Counted from the first letter of the stretch, positions 16,724-25,593 are shown. The stretch: 64,000 bases of DNA from Aurantimonas endophytica (GCF_014196845.1 NZ_JACIEM010000001.1:1240001-1304000), one strand, 5' to 3'. Notes: generated by a model from the letters alone, not told the origin. Numbers and translations: made by a program.

Positions 16724-18208
16724 CTAGTGCGCCGTGATTCTGTCCATCGCCCCGGGCCTGTCATGGATGGCGAGCTTGTCGACGATCGTCGCGCTCGCTT
16801 CGTTGAGGCCGAGGATTTCCACCTCGGCGCCTTCCCGCCGGAACTTCAGCACCACACGGTCGAGCGCTGCAACGCCCGAAAGGTCCCAGATATGTGCCGC
16901 GCCGACGTCGATGACGACCTTCTCGAGTGATTCCCTGAAGTCGAAGGCGGCGGCGAACTGGTCGGTCGAGGCGAAGAACACCTGTCCCTCGACGCGGTAG
17001 GTCCGGGTGCGGCCATCCTCCGACAGATCAGACGTGACGCGGAAGATCTGCGCCACCTTCCAGGCGAAGAACACGCCGGACAGCATGACGCCGACGAGCA
17101 CTCCGATGGCCAGATTGTGGGTCCACACGACGGTGACGACGGTCGCCAGCATGACCACCGAGGAGCGCCGCGGGTGCTCGCGCAGGTTCTTCAGCGATTC
17201 CCAGGAGAACGTGCCGATCGACACCATGATCATGATCGCCACCAGCGCGGCCATCGGGATCACCGCCACCCAGTCGCCGAGGACGACGATCAGAAACAGC
17301 AGGAACACGCCGGCCGCAAAGCAGGAGAGCCGGCCACGACCGCCGGACTTCACGTTGATGACCGACTGGCCGATCATCGCGCAGCCGGCCATGCCGCCGA
17401 AGAAGCCGGTCACCGTGTTGGCGATGCCCTGCCCGACGCATTCGCGGTTCTTGTCGGAGCCTGTGTCGGTCAGCTCGTCGACGATCTGCGCCGTCATCAG
17501 CGATTCGAGCAGGCCGACGACCGCCACCGCCGCCGCATAGGGCAGGATGATCATCAGCGTTTCGAGCGTCAGCGGCACGTCGGGAAGCAGAAAGAACGGT
17601 ATCGTCGAGGGCAGCTCCCCCATGTCGCCGACGACGCGCAGGTCGAGGCCGAAGAACAGCGACACGGCGGTCAGGACGACGATCGTCACCAGCGGCGACG
17701 GGATCGCCGTGGTCAGGCGGGGAAACAGATAGATGATCGCAAGGCCTGCGGCGACCATCACGTAGGTCAGGCTGGGAACGTCGATCAGCTCGGGAATCTG
17801 CGCCATGAAGATCAGGATCGCCAGCGCGTTGACGAAGCCCGTCATCACCGACTTCGAGACGAAGCGCATGGCGTTGCCCAGCCTGAGGAATCCCGCCGCG
17901 ATCTGCAGGAGGCCCGCCAGCACCGTGGTGGCGAGCAGATATTCCAGCCCGTGGTCGCGCACCAGCGTGACCATCAGGACCGCGGTCGCGGCCGTCGCGG
18001 CGGAGATCATCCCCGGGCGCCCGCCGGTAAAGGCGATCAGCACCGCTATGGAAAAGGACGCGTAGAGTCCGACCCGCGGGTCGACGCCGGCGATGATGGA
18101 AAAGGCGATGGCTTCGGGAATCAGCGCGAGTGCGACGACGAGCCCGGCGAGCAGGTCGCCGCGGACATTGCCGAACCACTCGCGGCGGAGTGTTTCCAGG
18201 GAAAACAT
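16724..18208 (-). CDS. SulP-family inorganic anion transporter with STAS domain
   Basis: A 494-residue membrane protein. The SulP signature region near the N-terminus reads [33 protein letters not shown], given here in two pieces of the motif: [17 protein letters not shown] and [15 protein letters not shown]. About ten to twelve membrane segments follow, including the conserved [19 protein letters not shown] loop. The C-terminal STAS domain (about residues 405-494) contains [19 protein letters not shown]. SulP proteins move sulfate, bicarbonate or other anions, often with Na+ or H+. The ATG at 18208 begins at [14 protein letters not shown]; upstream codons are open but non-conserved. It is transcribed with the tandem Usp gene and divergently from lrgAB. 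Bicarbonate is a plausible substrate but unproven. Confidence 0.9.
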   Translation of the reverse strand: MFSLETLRREWFGNVRGDLLAGLVVALALIPEAIAFSIIAGVDPRVGLYASFSIAVLIAFTGGRPGMISAATAATAVLMVTLVRDHGLEYLLATTVLAGLLQIAAGFLRLGNAMRFVSKSVMTGFVNALAILIFMAQIPELIDVPSLTYVMVAAGLAIIYLFPRLTTAIPSPLVTIVVLTAVSLFFGLDLRVVGDMGELPSTIPFFLLPDVPLTLETLMIILPYAAAVAVVGLLESLMTAQIVDELTDTGSDKNRECVGQGIANTVTGFFGGMAGCAMIGQSVINVKSGGRGRLSCFAAGVFLLFLIVVLGDWVAVIPMAALVAIMIMVSIGTFSWESLKNLREHPRRSSVVMLATVVTVVWTHNLAIGVLVGVMLSGVFFAWKVAQIFRVTSDLSEDGRTRTYRVEGQVFFASTDQFAAAFDFRESLEKVVIDVGAAHIWDLSGVAALDRVVLKFRREGAEVEILGLNEASATIVDKLAIHDRPGAMDRITAH

Positions 18209-18489
18209 TGGGTTCTTTGACTTGCGCGGGGAGAGCGAGGCGTCGGCCGGCTGGCGACAGATCGGTCTGAAGTTAGCCGAGGGATGGGCGCCCGGCGTAG
18301 CCACCCAATTCAATGGGTCCTTGCATCAGGCGTTCATGCCACTTCGCAAGTGCGAGATCAACCGCGGCAAACCGATGTCGCCACCATAGCCGCATTGTGG
18401 CAGGCCCCACGCTACAAGATGGTTCGCCCATTCCGCCGCGGCCTCCGCTCGGCTAACTCTCTTGCGACGTTTTTCGACACGGGTGCCCG

Positions 18490-18846
18490 ATGCTCCAGGC
18501 TCTGACTGCCATCTTCGCGTGCCAGCTCGCCGGCGAGGCGATCACCGTCGCGCTCGGCCTGCCGCTGCCCGGCCCGGTGATCGGCATGGCGCTTCTGTTC
18601 TCGTTCCTGCTGCTGCGCAAAAGCGTGCCGGCCAGCCTCGGCAAGGTCGGCGACGGGCTGCTCGCCAATCTCTCGCTGCTTTTCGTGCCGGCGGGCGCCG
18701 GCATCATGATGCATGCGGGCCGGCTCGAGGGCGAGGCACTGTCGATCGGCCTGACGCTGGTGGTCTCGACCCTGGCGACCATCGCGGTGACGGCGCTGGT
18801 GATGAACCGGCTCGGCCCCGGTCGCAGGGAGCGTTCCGATGGGTGA
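18490..18846 (+). CDS. lrgA: LrgA/CidA-family holin-like membrane protein
   Basis: A 118-residue protein with four predicted membrane segments. It contains the family pattern CQLAGEAITVALGLPLPGPVIGM and later LFVPAGAGIMMHAGRLEGE. LrgA/CidA proteins are holin-like; recent work in several bacteria links LrgAB to pyruvate or glycolate transport. It overlaps the following lrgB gene by eight bases. Palindrome-like sequences in the region upstream (ACCCAATTCAATGGGT at 18303-18318 and CACTTCGCAAGTG at 18340-18352) could be regulator sites. Confidence 0.9.
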   Translation: MLQALTAIFACQLAGEAITVALGLPLPGPVIGMALLFSFLLLRKSVPASLGKVGDGLLANLSLLFVPAGAGIMMHAGRLEGEALSIGLTLVVSTLATIAVTALVMNRLGPGRRERSDG

Positions 18847-19558
18847 GACGCTGGTCGATGTCTGGGTCTACCTGGCGGCGAGCCCGCTTCTGGCGCTGAC
18901 CATGACGCTGATCGCCTATCAGGGGGCGGTGTGGCTGTACCACAAGGCCGGCTCGACGGCGCTGCTCAACCCGGTGCTGGTCACGGTGGCGCTGGTCGTC
19001 GCGGTGCTGACGGCGACGGGCACGAGCTACCAGACCTATTTCGAGGGGGCGCAGTTCATCCATTTTCTGCTCGGCCCGGCGACCGTGGCGCTGGCGATCC
19101 CGCTCTACCGGCAGTTCGACCGGGTCCGGCGCAGCGCGCTGGCCATCGCGGCGAGCCTCCTGACCGGTTCGCTCACCGCCATTGCCTCGGCCCTCGCCGT
19201 CGGCGCGCTGACGCAGCTCGACGCGGTCAGCCTCGCCTCGCTGGCGCCGAAATCGGCGACCGCGCCGGTGGCGATGGGCATCGCCGAGAAGCTCGGCGGC
19301 CTGCCCTCGCTGACGGCGGTCTTCGTGATCCTGACGGGAATTCTCGGTGCGGCCCTGGGCCCGGTGGTGCTCAACTTGCTCGGCATCCGCGACGAGGCGG
19401 CGCGGGGATTCGCCATGGGCACCGCCTCGCACGGCATCGGCACGGCGCGGGCCCTGCAGGAGAGCGAGGTGGCGGGCGCCTTCTCGGGCCTCGCCATGGG
19501 GCTGAACGCGCTGGCGACGGCGCTGCTCCTGCCACTGGTCTGGGTGCTGTTCTTCTGA
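18839..19558 (+). CDS. lrgB: LrgB-family protein
   Basis: A 239-residue polytopic protein with the LrgB pattern: YLAASPLLALTMTLIAYQGA, LLGPATVALAIPLYRQF, the LAPKSATAPVAMGIAEKLGG signature and ARGFAMGTASHGIGTARAL near the C-terminus. It is the partner of LrgA; the plant homologue PLGG1 exports glycolate and glycerate from chloroplasts. In a genome with a nearby glyoxylate/glycine cluster, an organic-acid role is as likely as a role in lysis. The start overlaps lrgA in a different frame, indicating coupling. Confidence 0.92.
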   Translation: MGETLVDVWVYLAASPLLALTMTLIAYQGAVWLYHKAGSTALLNPVLVTVALVVAVLTATGTSYQTYFEGAQFIHFLLGPATVALAIPLYRQFDRVRRSALAIAASLLTGSLTAIASALAVGALTQLDAVSLASLAPKSATAPVAMGIAEKLGGLPSLTAVFVILTGILGAALGPVVLNLLGIRDEAARGFAMGTASHGIGTARALQESEVAGAFSGLAMGLNALATALLLPLVWVLFF

Positions 19559-19560
19559 TC

Positions 19561-19586
19561 GTCCCGGGGCATGGCCTCACCGGGAC
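19561..19586. terminator. hairpin between convergent lrgB and yqeY
   Basis: GTCCCGG (19561-19567) pairs with CCGGGAC (19580-19586) around a 12-base loop, directly after the lrgB stop and before the convergent yqeY stop. There is no T-tract, so strength is uncertain. Confidence 0.5.
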
Positions 19587-19598
19587 GCTGGGCGAATG

Positions 19599-20048
19599 CT
19601 AGCGCAGCATGCCCTTGACCAGGGTCGAGGCCTGGTTGAAGTCCATCTGGCCCGGATAGCGCTCTTTCAGCGCGTTCATGCAGCGGCCGACGTCGCGCAG
19701 ACCCCTGGCGTCCGTATCCTCGACGACTTTCTTGCAGGCCTGCTCGATCTCCCCGGTACCAAGCTGCGGCGGCAGGAATTCCTTGATGACGCCGATCTCC
19801 TCGCGCTCCTGCGCGGCGAGTTCGGGCTGCCCGCTGTCGTCGTAGGCCTTTGCCGATTCGATCCGCTGCTTGATCATCTTGGCGAGAATCAGCTGGATGT
19901 CCTCGTCGCCCACCGGGTCCCTTCCCGCCGAACGCTGGGCCACGTCGCGATCCTTGATCGCGGCGTTGATGAGCCGCAGCGTACAGACGCGGCGGCGCTC
20001 CTGGTTCTTGGTAGCGGCGGTCAGGGCTTCCGCGAGTTGCTCGCGCAT
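19599..20048 (-). CDS. GatB/YqeY domain protein
   Basis: A 149-residue protein starting MREQLAEALTAATKNQERRR, with the YqeY pattern CTLRLINAAIKDRDVAQRS, ILAKMIKQRIESAKAYDDSG, EEIGVIKEFLPPQL and a C-terminal helical QASTLVKGMLR. The domain resembles the tail of GatB and is thought to bind tRNA or support tRNA-dependent amidation; its role as a stand-alone protein is unclear. The start at 20048 matches the family length; the frame is open further upstream, including a Met at 20075. It is divergent from carA, as in many rhizobia. Confidence 0.9.
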   Translation of the reverse strand: MREQLAEALTAATKNQERRRVCTLRLINAAIKDRDVAQRSAGRDPVGDEDIQLILAKMIKQRIESAKAYDDSGQPELAAQEREEIGVIKEFLPPQLGTGEIEQACKKVVEDTDARGLRDVGRCMNALKERYPGQMDFNQASTLVKGMLR

Positions 20049-20409
20049 GGTCAGGCTTTCGTTTTTTGTTCGCATCGACGCCCGCGTCCCGGTGAACGGG
20101 GCCGCGTCAGCGTAATGCATACTTGTTGCAGAAGAAGGTAAAGCCGAATTGGGCGCAATGCCGCAGCTTCGGCTCAATGTGACTCTATCGTGTCTCTCGA
20201 ATGCATCGGGCGTTGCCGCTCGGGCCGATCGGCCGCGGGACGTCCTCGGGTCGCGTCAGCCTCTTGCGGTGCAACCGAAGGCGGATGTAGAGATTTCCCC
20301 ACCGGTCCACAAGTCCCTTGTCTCATAGCTGCCCTGCGCCGATATCGGGGCTGCGGAAGAGCGACGCGCGACGGGCGGACCCCTGCGGACGAACGAGCTT
20401 GGAGACATC

Positions 20410-21597
20410 ATGACCGAAGGTTGGACGAAGCGGAAGGCGACCGGATTGCTGGTTCTCGCCGACGGGACGGTGATCGAGGGATTCGGCCTTGGCGCCCCCG
20501 GGGCGATCGAGGGCGAGGTCTGCTTCAACACCGCGCTTACCGGCTATCAGGAGATCCTGACCGATCCTTCCTATGCGCGCCAGATCGTCACCTTCACCTT
20601 CCCCCATATTGGCAATGTCGGCGCCAATGACGAGGACCAGGAGGACATGGTGCCGCTGAACGGCGCCGGCGCCGTCGGCGCGATCTTCCGTGCCGAAGTC
20701 TCCGAACCGTCGAACTACCGCTCCTCCGGCCATCTCGACGCCTGGCTGAAGGCGCGCGGCGTCGTCGCTCTGTCGGGCATCGACACCAGGGCACTGACCG
20801 CTTTGATCCGCGAGAAGGGCATGCCCAATGCGGTGATCGCCCATGATCCGGAGGGCAATTTCGACATTCCTGCCCTGCAGCGCCGCGCGGCCGCCTGGAG
20901 CGGGCTCGTCGGGCTCGACCTCGCCAGGGACGTCGCCACCACCGAGACGCTGGTCTGGGACGAGCGGCCGTGGGTCTGGGGCAGCGGCTACGCCAAGGGC
21001 GGCGAGCCGCGCTACACGATCGTCGCCGTCGACTACGGCACGAAGCGCAACATCCTGCGGCTGATGGCCGGCGAAGGCGCGCGCGTCGTGCTCGTCCCGC
21101 CGACGGCGACCGCCGACGAGATCATGGCGCATCAGCCGGACGGCGTGTTTCTGTCGAATGGCCCGGGCGACCCCGCCGCGACCGGCGAATATGCCGTGCC
21201 GACGATCCAGGCGCTGATCGAGAAGGACGTGCCGGTCTTCGGCATCTGCCTCGGCCACCAGCTGATGGCGCTGGCGCTCGGCGGCAAGACCGAGAAGATG
21301 CACCAGGGCCATCACGGCGCCAACCATCCGGTGAAGGACTTCACCACCGGCAAGGTCGAGATCGTCTCGATGAATCACGGTTTCGCAGTGTCCGCCGGCT
21401 CGCTGCCGCAGGGCGTGGAGGAAACCCATCGTTCGCTGTTCGACGGTACCAATTGTGGCCTGCGCCTGTCCGACCGGCCGGTCTTCTCGGTACAGCACCA
21501 TCCGGAGGCTTCGCCCGGCCCGCAGGACTCGCACTACCTCTTCCAGCGCTTTTTCAGGATGATCGACGCCCACCGGGCAGAGGCTGCCGCCGCCTGA
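20410..21597 (+). CDS. carA: carbamoyl-phosphate synthase small subunit
   Basis: A 395-residue glutaminase subunit that releases ammonia from glutamine for carbamoyl phosphate, the precursor of arginine and pyrimidines. The N-terminal CarA-specific domain contains GEVCFNTALTGYQEILTDPS and NYRSSGHLDAWL. The C-terminal class I amidotransferase has SNGPGDP, the nucleophile Cys280 in VFGICLGHQLMALALGG, MNHGF, and the His/Glu pair in QHHPEASPGP. The carB gene is not within reach downstream, so the two subunits are encoded apart. It is followed by a strong terminator. Confidence 0.97.
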   Translation: MTEGWTKRKATGLLVLADGTVIEGFGLGAPGAIEGEVCFNTALTGYQEILTDPSYARQIVTFTFPHIGNVGANDEDQEDMVPLNGAGAVGAIFRAEVSEPSNYRSSGHLDAWLKARGVVALSGIDTRALTALIREKGMPNAVIAHDPEGNFDIPALQRRAAAWSGLVGLDLARDVATTETLVWDERPWVWGSGYAKGGEPRYTIVAVDYGTKRNILRLMAGEGARVVLVPPTATADEIMAHQPDGVFLSNGPGDPAATGEYAVPTIQALIEKDVPVFGICLGHQLMALALGGKTEKMHQGHHGANHPVKDFTTGKVEIVSMNHGFAVSAGSLPQGVEETHRSLFDGTNCGLRLSDRPVFSVQHHPEASPGPQDSHYLFQRFFRMIDAHRAEAAAA

Positions 21598-21620
21598 CGG
21601 CGGAGGCCTCTCTCCTGCGA

Positions 21621-21663
21621 AAACGACAACGGCGCCGGATGATCTCCGGCGCCGTTGTCGTTT
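21621..21663 (+). terminator. hairpin terminator after carA
   Basis: An 18-bp perfect stem: arm AAACGACAACGGCGCCGG (21621-21638) pairs with 21646-21663 around a 7-base loop. It ends in TTT on the plus strand and starts after AAAA, so it can also work on the other strand. Confidence 0.92.
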
Positions 21664-21684
21664 CAGGTCATGTCCGCTGGCGGT

Positions 21685-21822
21685 TTACGCCCAGCCCATC
21701 CGGGCCATCAGGCGCTTGAACCAGGCCCGCACGCCGCAATTGAAGGTCGCGTGGCGATGCAGGTCGTCGCGGTCTCGGTCGCCGCCATAGGAAGAGCGAC
21801 CGACGATGATATCAGCAAGCAT
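21685..21822 (-). CDS. small 45-residue protein of unknown function
   Basis: A short frame with a strong ribosome-binding site (GAGGAG, seven bases before the ATG at 21822). It encodes MLADIIVGRSSYGGDRDRDD, then a His/Arg segment, and ends RAWFKRLMARMGWA, an amphipathic basic helix. It does not match a family I recognise. The arrangement (small ORF divergent from an XRE regulator, with paired palindromes between them) suggests it is expressed under control of that regulator. Confidence 0.5.
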   Translation of the reverse strand: MLADIIVGRSSYGGDRDRDDLHRHATFNCGVRAWFKRLMARMGWA

Positions 21823-21937
21823 TCTACCGCTCCTCTTTTTATCAGGAACCAAAGACCCGGGCCTGCCGCCCCAAGGGAACCCGCTGGCTCCTCTTGACAG
21901 CTTCAGGACGTCCGCCCTTTGGCATTGAACTAAAGAT

Positions 21938-21985
21938 GCGCACTCGGTGCGCTAAGTCAATGGCGATTTAGCGCACGCGGTGCAT
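21938..21985. promoter_or_regulatory. paired palindromic operator between the 45-residue ORF and the XRE gene
   Basis: Site 1, GCGCAC-TCG-GTGCGC (21938-21952), is a perfect palindrome. Site 2, GCGCAC-GCG-GTGCAT (21971-21985), is the same element with two changes in its last arm. Their centres are 33 bases apart, about three helical turns, so both face the same side of the DNA. GTGCGCTAA and TTTAGCGCAC also face each other as an inverted repeat. A TTGACT on the minus strand (21955-21960) sits between them as a possible -35 for the small ORF, which would put site 1 in the spacer of that promoter. Confidence 0.6.
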
Positions 21986-22118
21986 ATTTTCGTTTGCCGA
22001 CACGACGAAGCCGGCTTAGAACGCCGTCGCGCTGCAGACGCGACGATGCAAGCGATTGTGCAGGACGAAAGCTTTCTCGAAACTGAATCCTGGCCATATG
22101 CGGGCAGATGGAGAGTGA

Positions 22119-22379
22119 ATGACCCCCGAGACCTTCAAGACCTGGCGAAAATCCCTCGGCCTCAAGCAGAAGGATGCGGCCGAAAAGCTCGGGCTGAAGA
22201 AGCGCGTCATCCAGTACTACGAGAAGGGCGACCGGGACGGAAAGAAGGTCGAAATCCCGAAGAGCGTCGAACTGGCCTGCATGGCGCTGTCACTCGGCTA
22301 CGAAGCCTACGACGGTCGGCCCCTGCCGCGTTCCGCCGAAGAAGCTCTCGTCGAGACGGCTGCAGAAACCCGGAGCTGA
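22119..22379 (+). CDS. small XRE-type helix-turn-helix regulator
   Basis: An 86-residue protein made almost entirely of one HTH_XRE domain: TPETFKTWRKSLGLKQKDAA, then KLGLKKRVIQYYEKGDR with the recognition helix, then a short SVELACMALSLGYEAYDGRP tail. The KTWR...LGLKQ.DAA pattern is common in stand-alone alphaproteobacterial regulators. GGAGAG lies five to six bases before the ATG. Two matched palindromes upstream are probable autoregulatory operators. No toxin partner is seen, so I do not call it an antitoxin. Confidence 0.85.
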   Translation: MTPETFKTWRKSLGLKQKDAAEKLGLKKRVIQYYEKGDRDGKKVEIPKSVELACMALSLGYEAYDGRPLPRSAEEALVETAAETRS

Positions 22380-22392
22380 CATCGGGAGGTTG

Positions 22393-23922
22393 TCACAGCC
22401 CGTCGATCAGCCGGCGGGCCCGCTCGGCGACAATCTCGATCGAGGCCTCGCTCGGCAGCACCCGCCATTCCACCGGTTCGCGCGCACGCGCCACCTGCTC
22501 ACGAACGACATCGGTCGTGGCATCGGATGCGTCCCCGGTCCGCCGGGCGACCCGCTCCAGCAGGCGCTCGGTCGGCGCCGTGAGCCATAGTCCGGTGAAG
22601 GGCACTCCGGCCACCGCGGCAGCGGCAGCGATGCGCCTACGCTCGGACGCGCGGTCGAAAACTCCGTCTGCCACGACACCGTGCCCCAGCCGGGCGATCC
22701 GTTCTGCCGAACCGATCATCTCGTCGTAGACCCGCTGCGAGACGTCGGCCGTGTAGCATTCGACCGGCAACCGCGTTTCCACCGGGACGGCGAAGAGCCG
22801 CTTGCGGAGCCGATCGCTGGAGACGATGCGGGCCCCCGGCGGCGGGCCTATCTCGGGCGAGATCGCCGCCGCGACGGTCGACTTGCCGGAGCCGGAGAGG
22901 CCGCCGACCGCGACCAGTCGCGGCGCACGCGGCTCGAGGAGGTCGAGGGCGAGATCGAAATAGGCGCGCGCCTCGCCGATCGCGCCCGCCGCGCCGGCGC
23001 CTCCTTCAGCCGCTCGCGTGGCGCTGACATGCGCCCGGACCGCGGCTCTTACCGCCATCAGGAAGGGCAGTAGCGGCAGCCCGTCGCTTTCGTCGATCTC
23101 GTCGAGATAGCGGTTGAGCACCAGGTTGGCCGCTTCCTCGAGGCCCCGGTGCCAGAGATCCATCAGCAGGAAGGCGAGGTCGTAGAGGATGTCGGTGGTC
23201 GCCATCGCCTCGTCGAATTCGAGACAGTCGAACAGCGTCGGCTCGCCGTCCACCAGGCAGATGTTGCGGAGATGCAAATCCCCATGGCAGCGGCGGACCT
23301 TGCCGGCTTCGCCGCGCCGATCGAGGAGAGGCCCATGAGCCGCCAGCGCGGCGCGGAAGCGCCGGTTGAACGCCGCGACTTCGTCGGCCGGAAAGACCGT
23401 GGTGGTTGAGAGGGCGCCCTCGTTGATGTCGAGGACCGCTGCCATCACAGCCGCGCCCTTTGCCCCATGATCAGCCGGCAGACGGACGTGGAAGGCGGCG
23501 ATATGGCGGGCAAGCCGTGTCATCAGCGAAGCGGTCAGCGTGCCATCGATCGCCATCTGGTCGAACAGCCCCTCGCCTTCGAAGCGCGCCATCTCGACGA
23601 CCGCATCGACGAGGGGCCCTTCGCTGTCCAGCGCCAGCGCCCCCGTCGGCCCTCGTACGATCCGGCGAGCCCGCCGATAAAGCGCCGGCGCGGTGCGCCG
23701 GTTGAGTTCGAGTTCGCGTTCGCAGGCGGCCAGCCGGCGTTCCGGTGTCGAGAAGTCGACATATCCCAGCCTGACCGCCCGTTTCAGCTTGACCGCCCGG
23801 TCGCCGCCGATGAGGACGGCCGAGATATGCGTCGTGACGGTTTCGACCGCCCCCGGGTCGACCCCCTCGAACGCCGCGTGGCGGAGAAAGTCGATCGTCT
23901 CGTCCTGGCCCTCGCCACCCAT
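22393..23922 (-). CDS. bifunctional phosphotransferase-like / P-loop kinase fusion
   Basis: A 509-residue two-domain protein. Residues 1 to about 320 resemble the aminoglycoside/choline phosphotransferase fold, with RRCHGDLHLRNICLVDGEPT (Brenner motif with catalytic Asp) and LFDCLEFDEAMATTDILYDLAF. Residues from about 340 form a P-loop kinase with Walker A GGLSGSGKST, an SSDRLRKRLF segment, and a lid region (TRLPVECYTADVSQRVYDEM). Such fusions are widespread in proteobacteria as AAA-family ATPase/phosphotransferase proteins of unknown substrate. The ATG at 23922 is chosen because AGGAGG lies just before it; two upstream ATGs lack such a site. It is convergent with the XRE gene. Confidence 0.85.
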   Translation of the reverse strand: MGGEGQDETIDFLRHAAFEGVDPGAVETVTTHISAVLIGGDRAVKLKRAVRLGYVDFSTPERRLAACERELELNRRTAPALYRRARRIVRGPTGALALDSEGPLVDAVVEMARFEGEGLFDQMAIDGTLTASLMTRLARHIAAFHVRLPADHGAKGAAVMAAVLDINEGALSTTTVFPADEVAAFNRRFRAALAAHGPLLDRRGEAGKVRRCHGDLHLRNICLVDGEPTLFDCLEFDEAMATTDILYDLAFLLMDLWHRGLEEAANLVLNRYLDEIDESDGLPLLPFLMAVRAAVRAHVSATRAAEGGAGAAGAIGEARAYFDLALDLLEPRAPRLVAVGGLSGSGKSTVAAAISPEIGPPPGARIVSSDRLRKRLFAVPVETRLPVECYTADVSQRVYDEMIGSAERIARLGHGVVADGVFDRASERRRIAAAAAVAGVPFTGLWLTAPTERLLERVARRTGDASDATTDVVREQVARAREPVEWRVLPSEASIEIVAERARRLIDGL

Positions 23923-24002
23923 CGGACCCCCTCCTGCCATGACGCCGGCTCGCTCCGCGCCTGGCATCATCACGCCAGCGCCGCGCGACGACAAGCCGGG
24001 GG

Positions 24003-25124
24003 TCAGCTCGAGGGCCCCTCCTGATCGAGGAAAAAGCGCAGCATCTCGCGGCTCGCGTCCGGACCGCGCGGGTCGGTGTAGGTGCCCGCGCTGCTGCCGC
24101 CCGCCCAGGCGTGGCCGGCGCCGTGGAGCAGCCAGTGCTCGTGCAGTGCCCTGCCCCGCTCGTCGCGATAGCGCGTGCGGGTATAGGCGACGCCACCCGG
24201 CGACTGGCCCTTGTCGCGCTCGGCGGTGAAATCATCGCCCGCCTTGGCCTGCGCGATGACATGGTCGCCATTGACCTTGTTGACCGTCGCGTCGCCGTCG
24301 CCGTGGAAGGCGATCGTCGGCACGCCGGCCCCCCGTGACCCCGAAGGGGCGCCGCCCTTGCTCATCGCCTTGAAGGCCGAAGCGACGTCGCGCGCCGCGC
24401 CGCAGGCGAGACCAGAATGAACGCCAACGGCCGCGAAGAGATCGGGATAGGTCGCGCCCATGATCGCCGCCTGGGCGCCGCCGGCGGATAGGCCGGCAAC
24501 ATAGACCCGCTTCGGGTCGACGCCGAACTCGGCGACGATCTCGCGGGTGATGCCGGCGATCAGCGACGGCTCGCCACGCTCCCGCTCCTGGTCGGCGGCG
24601 GAAAACCAGTTCCAGCACTTGGAACTGTTGGCAGCCTTCGACTGCGCCGGATAGACGACGAGAAAGCCGGTTTCCTCGGCCAGTTCGTTCATCCGCGTGC
24701 CGGCGGCGAAATCATCCGGCGACTGGGTGCAGCCATGCAGCATGACGATCAGCGCCAGCTCCCGCTCGGCGAGCCTGCTCGGGACATAGAGCTTGTAGTC
24801 GCGCGTGCCGGCGGTATTGGCAAACAGCCGCGTCAGGAATTGTGCCCCGTCCGGTACCGGCACCGCGTTCTTCGCCGCCGGCTCGGCACCGGTCCGCCTG
24901 ACGGCGCCGGCATCGGCCATGCGGCGCCACCGTTCGGTGAGCCCTGCCGGAAACGCCGATGGGGCGGCTCGGGCACGGGGCGCGGCAGCGCCCTTGCCGG
25001 CTGTCTCCGCCGGGTGCCCATGGCCGCCGCTTGTGCCGCCGAGAACGGCCATGGCGTCGTGCAGACGGCCTTTGCTGGTGAGCCGCATGACCTTGATCAT
25101 GTCGAATCCGGAAAATGGCTTCAT
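24003..25124 (-). CDS. PHB depolymerase-family esterase (LpqC-like)
   Basis: A 373-residue alpha/beta hydrolase. It has an N-terminal linker rich in Ala and Gly, then the family core DYKLYVPSRLAERELALIVMLHGCTQSPDDF (split here as DYKLYVPSRLAERELA and LIVMLHGCTQSPDDFA). The nucleophile lies in GLSAGG (Ser203), the acidic residue in HGDGDATVNKVNGD, and the His in HGAGHAWAGG. The type 1 catalytic domain with HGCTQ is typical of extracellular short-chain PHA depolymerases and feruloyl esterases, but no signal peptide is visible. It may act inside the cell or leave by another route. The start at 25124 has GGAAGGGG upstream. It follows the RHH regulator gene at 44 bases. Confidence 0.85.
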   Translation of the reverse strand: MKPFSGFDMIKVMRLTSKGRLHDAMAVLGGTSGGHGHPAETAGKGAAAPRARAAPSAFPAGLTERWRRMADAGAVRRTGAEPAAKNAVPVPDGAQFLTRLFANTAGTRDYKLYVPSRLAERELALIVMLHGCTQSPDDFAAGTRMNELAEETGFLVVYPAQSKAANSSKCWNWFSAADQERERGEPSLIAGITREIVAEFGVDPKRVYVAGLSAGGAQAAIMGATYPDLFAAVGVHSGLACGAARDVASAFKAMSKGGAPSGSRGAGVPTIAFHGDGDATVNKVNGDHVIAQAKAGDDFTAERDKGQSPGGVAYTRTRYRDERGRALHEHWLLHGAGHAWAGGSSAGTYTDPRGPDASREMLRFFLDQEGPSS

Positions 25125-25168
25125 GCTAATCCCCTTCCTGGGGTGAACTTGATCCCGGCCGAACCGGG

Positions 25169-25585
25169 TCAGCCGATACGGCCGCGAAGCGCGGTCTTGA
25201 GGGCGGGGCTCGCCTGCAGCGAGCCGAGCACGTGCAGCGAGGCGATGGTGTCGAGCGCGAGTTCGACGGAGACGTCCGGATCGATGATCGCAAGACCGAG
25301 GACGTTGAGGGCGAGAGTTTCCCCCCGCTCCCGGAAGCCCTCCAGATCCTGCCGCGTCACCCGCCGCAGTCCGAGGTCCAGCGAGCGCCGGGCCGCGGAC
25401 TGGCGGACCGCATGCTCGTGGCGTTCCAGCTGGTTGCGGATGGCAGTGCGGATGAAGTCGGTGCGGTTCGAATAAAACCCCTCCTTCACGAGCAGCTCGA
25501 TCTGCCCGAGATCGACGAAGCCGAGATTGATCGTGATCTTCTCGCTGTCGGCAGCGCTTTTCGCCGCCATGATTTCCGTCGCCAT
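25169..25585 (-). CDS. ribbon-helix-helix (CopG-like) transcriptional regulator
   Basis: A 138-residue protein. Its N-terminal part KITINLGFVDLGQIELLVKE is the DNA-contacting beta strand and first helix, and GFYSNRTDFIRTAIRNQLERHE is the second helix of an RHH fold. The C-terminal part (about residues 65-138) is a helical extension with IIDPDVSVELALDTIASLHV, perhaps a sensing or oligomerisation domain. A second Met at 25570 follows a weak GACGGA and could be the true start. It heads the operon with the PHA-depolymerase-like esterase. A near-palindrome 9 bases upstream of the start is a likely self-operator. Confidence 0.8.
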   Translation of the reverse strand: MATEIMAAKSAADSEKITINLGFVDLGQIELLVKEGFYSNRTDFIRTAIRNQLERHEHAVRQSAARRSLDLGLRRVTRQDLEGFRERGETLALNVLGLAIIDPDVSVELALDTIASLHVLGSLQASPALKTALRGRIG

Positions 25586-25593
25586 GCCGCATG

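Noticed and set aside
13917-16727. 936-codon plus-strand frame opposite dnaG and the Usp gene
   Set aside because: Antisense shadow in high-GC DNA; composition is Arg/Ala/Gly/Asp-rich with no motif, while the minus strand holds clear dnaG and usp.
22119-22379. XRE gene as the antitoxin of a toxin-antitoxin pair
   Set aside because: No toxin-like gene adjoins it; the partner frame is a 45-residue basic protein on the opposite strand with no toxin motif.
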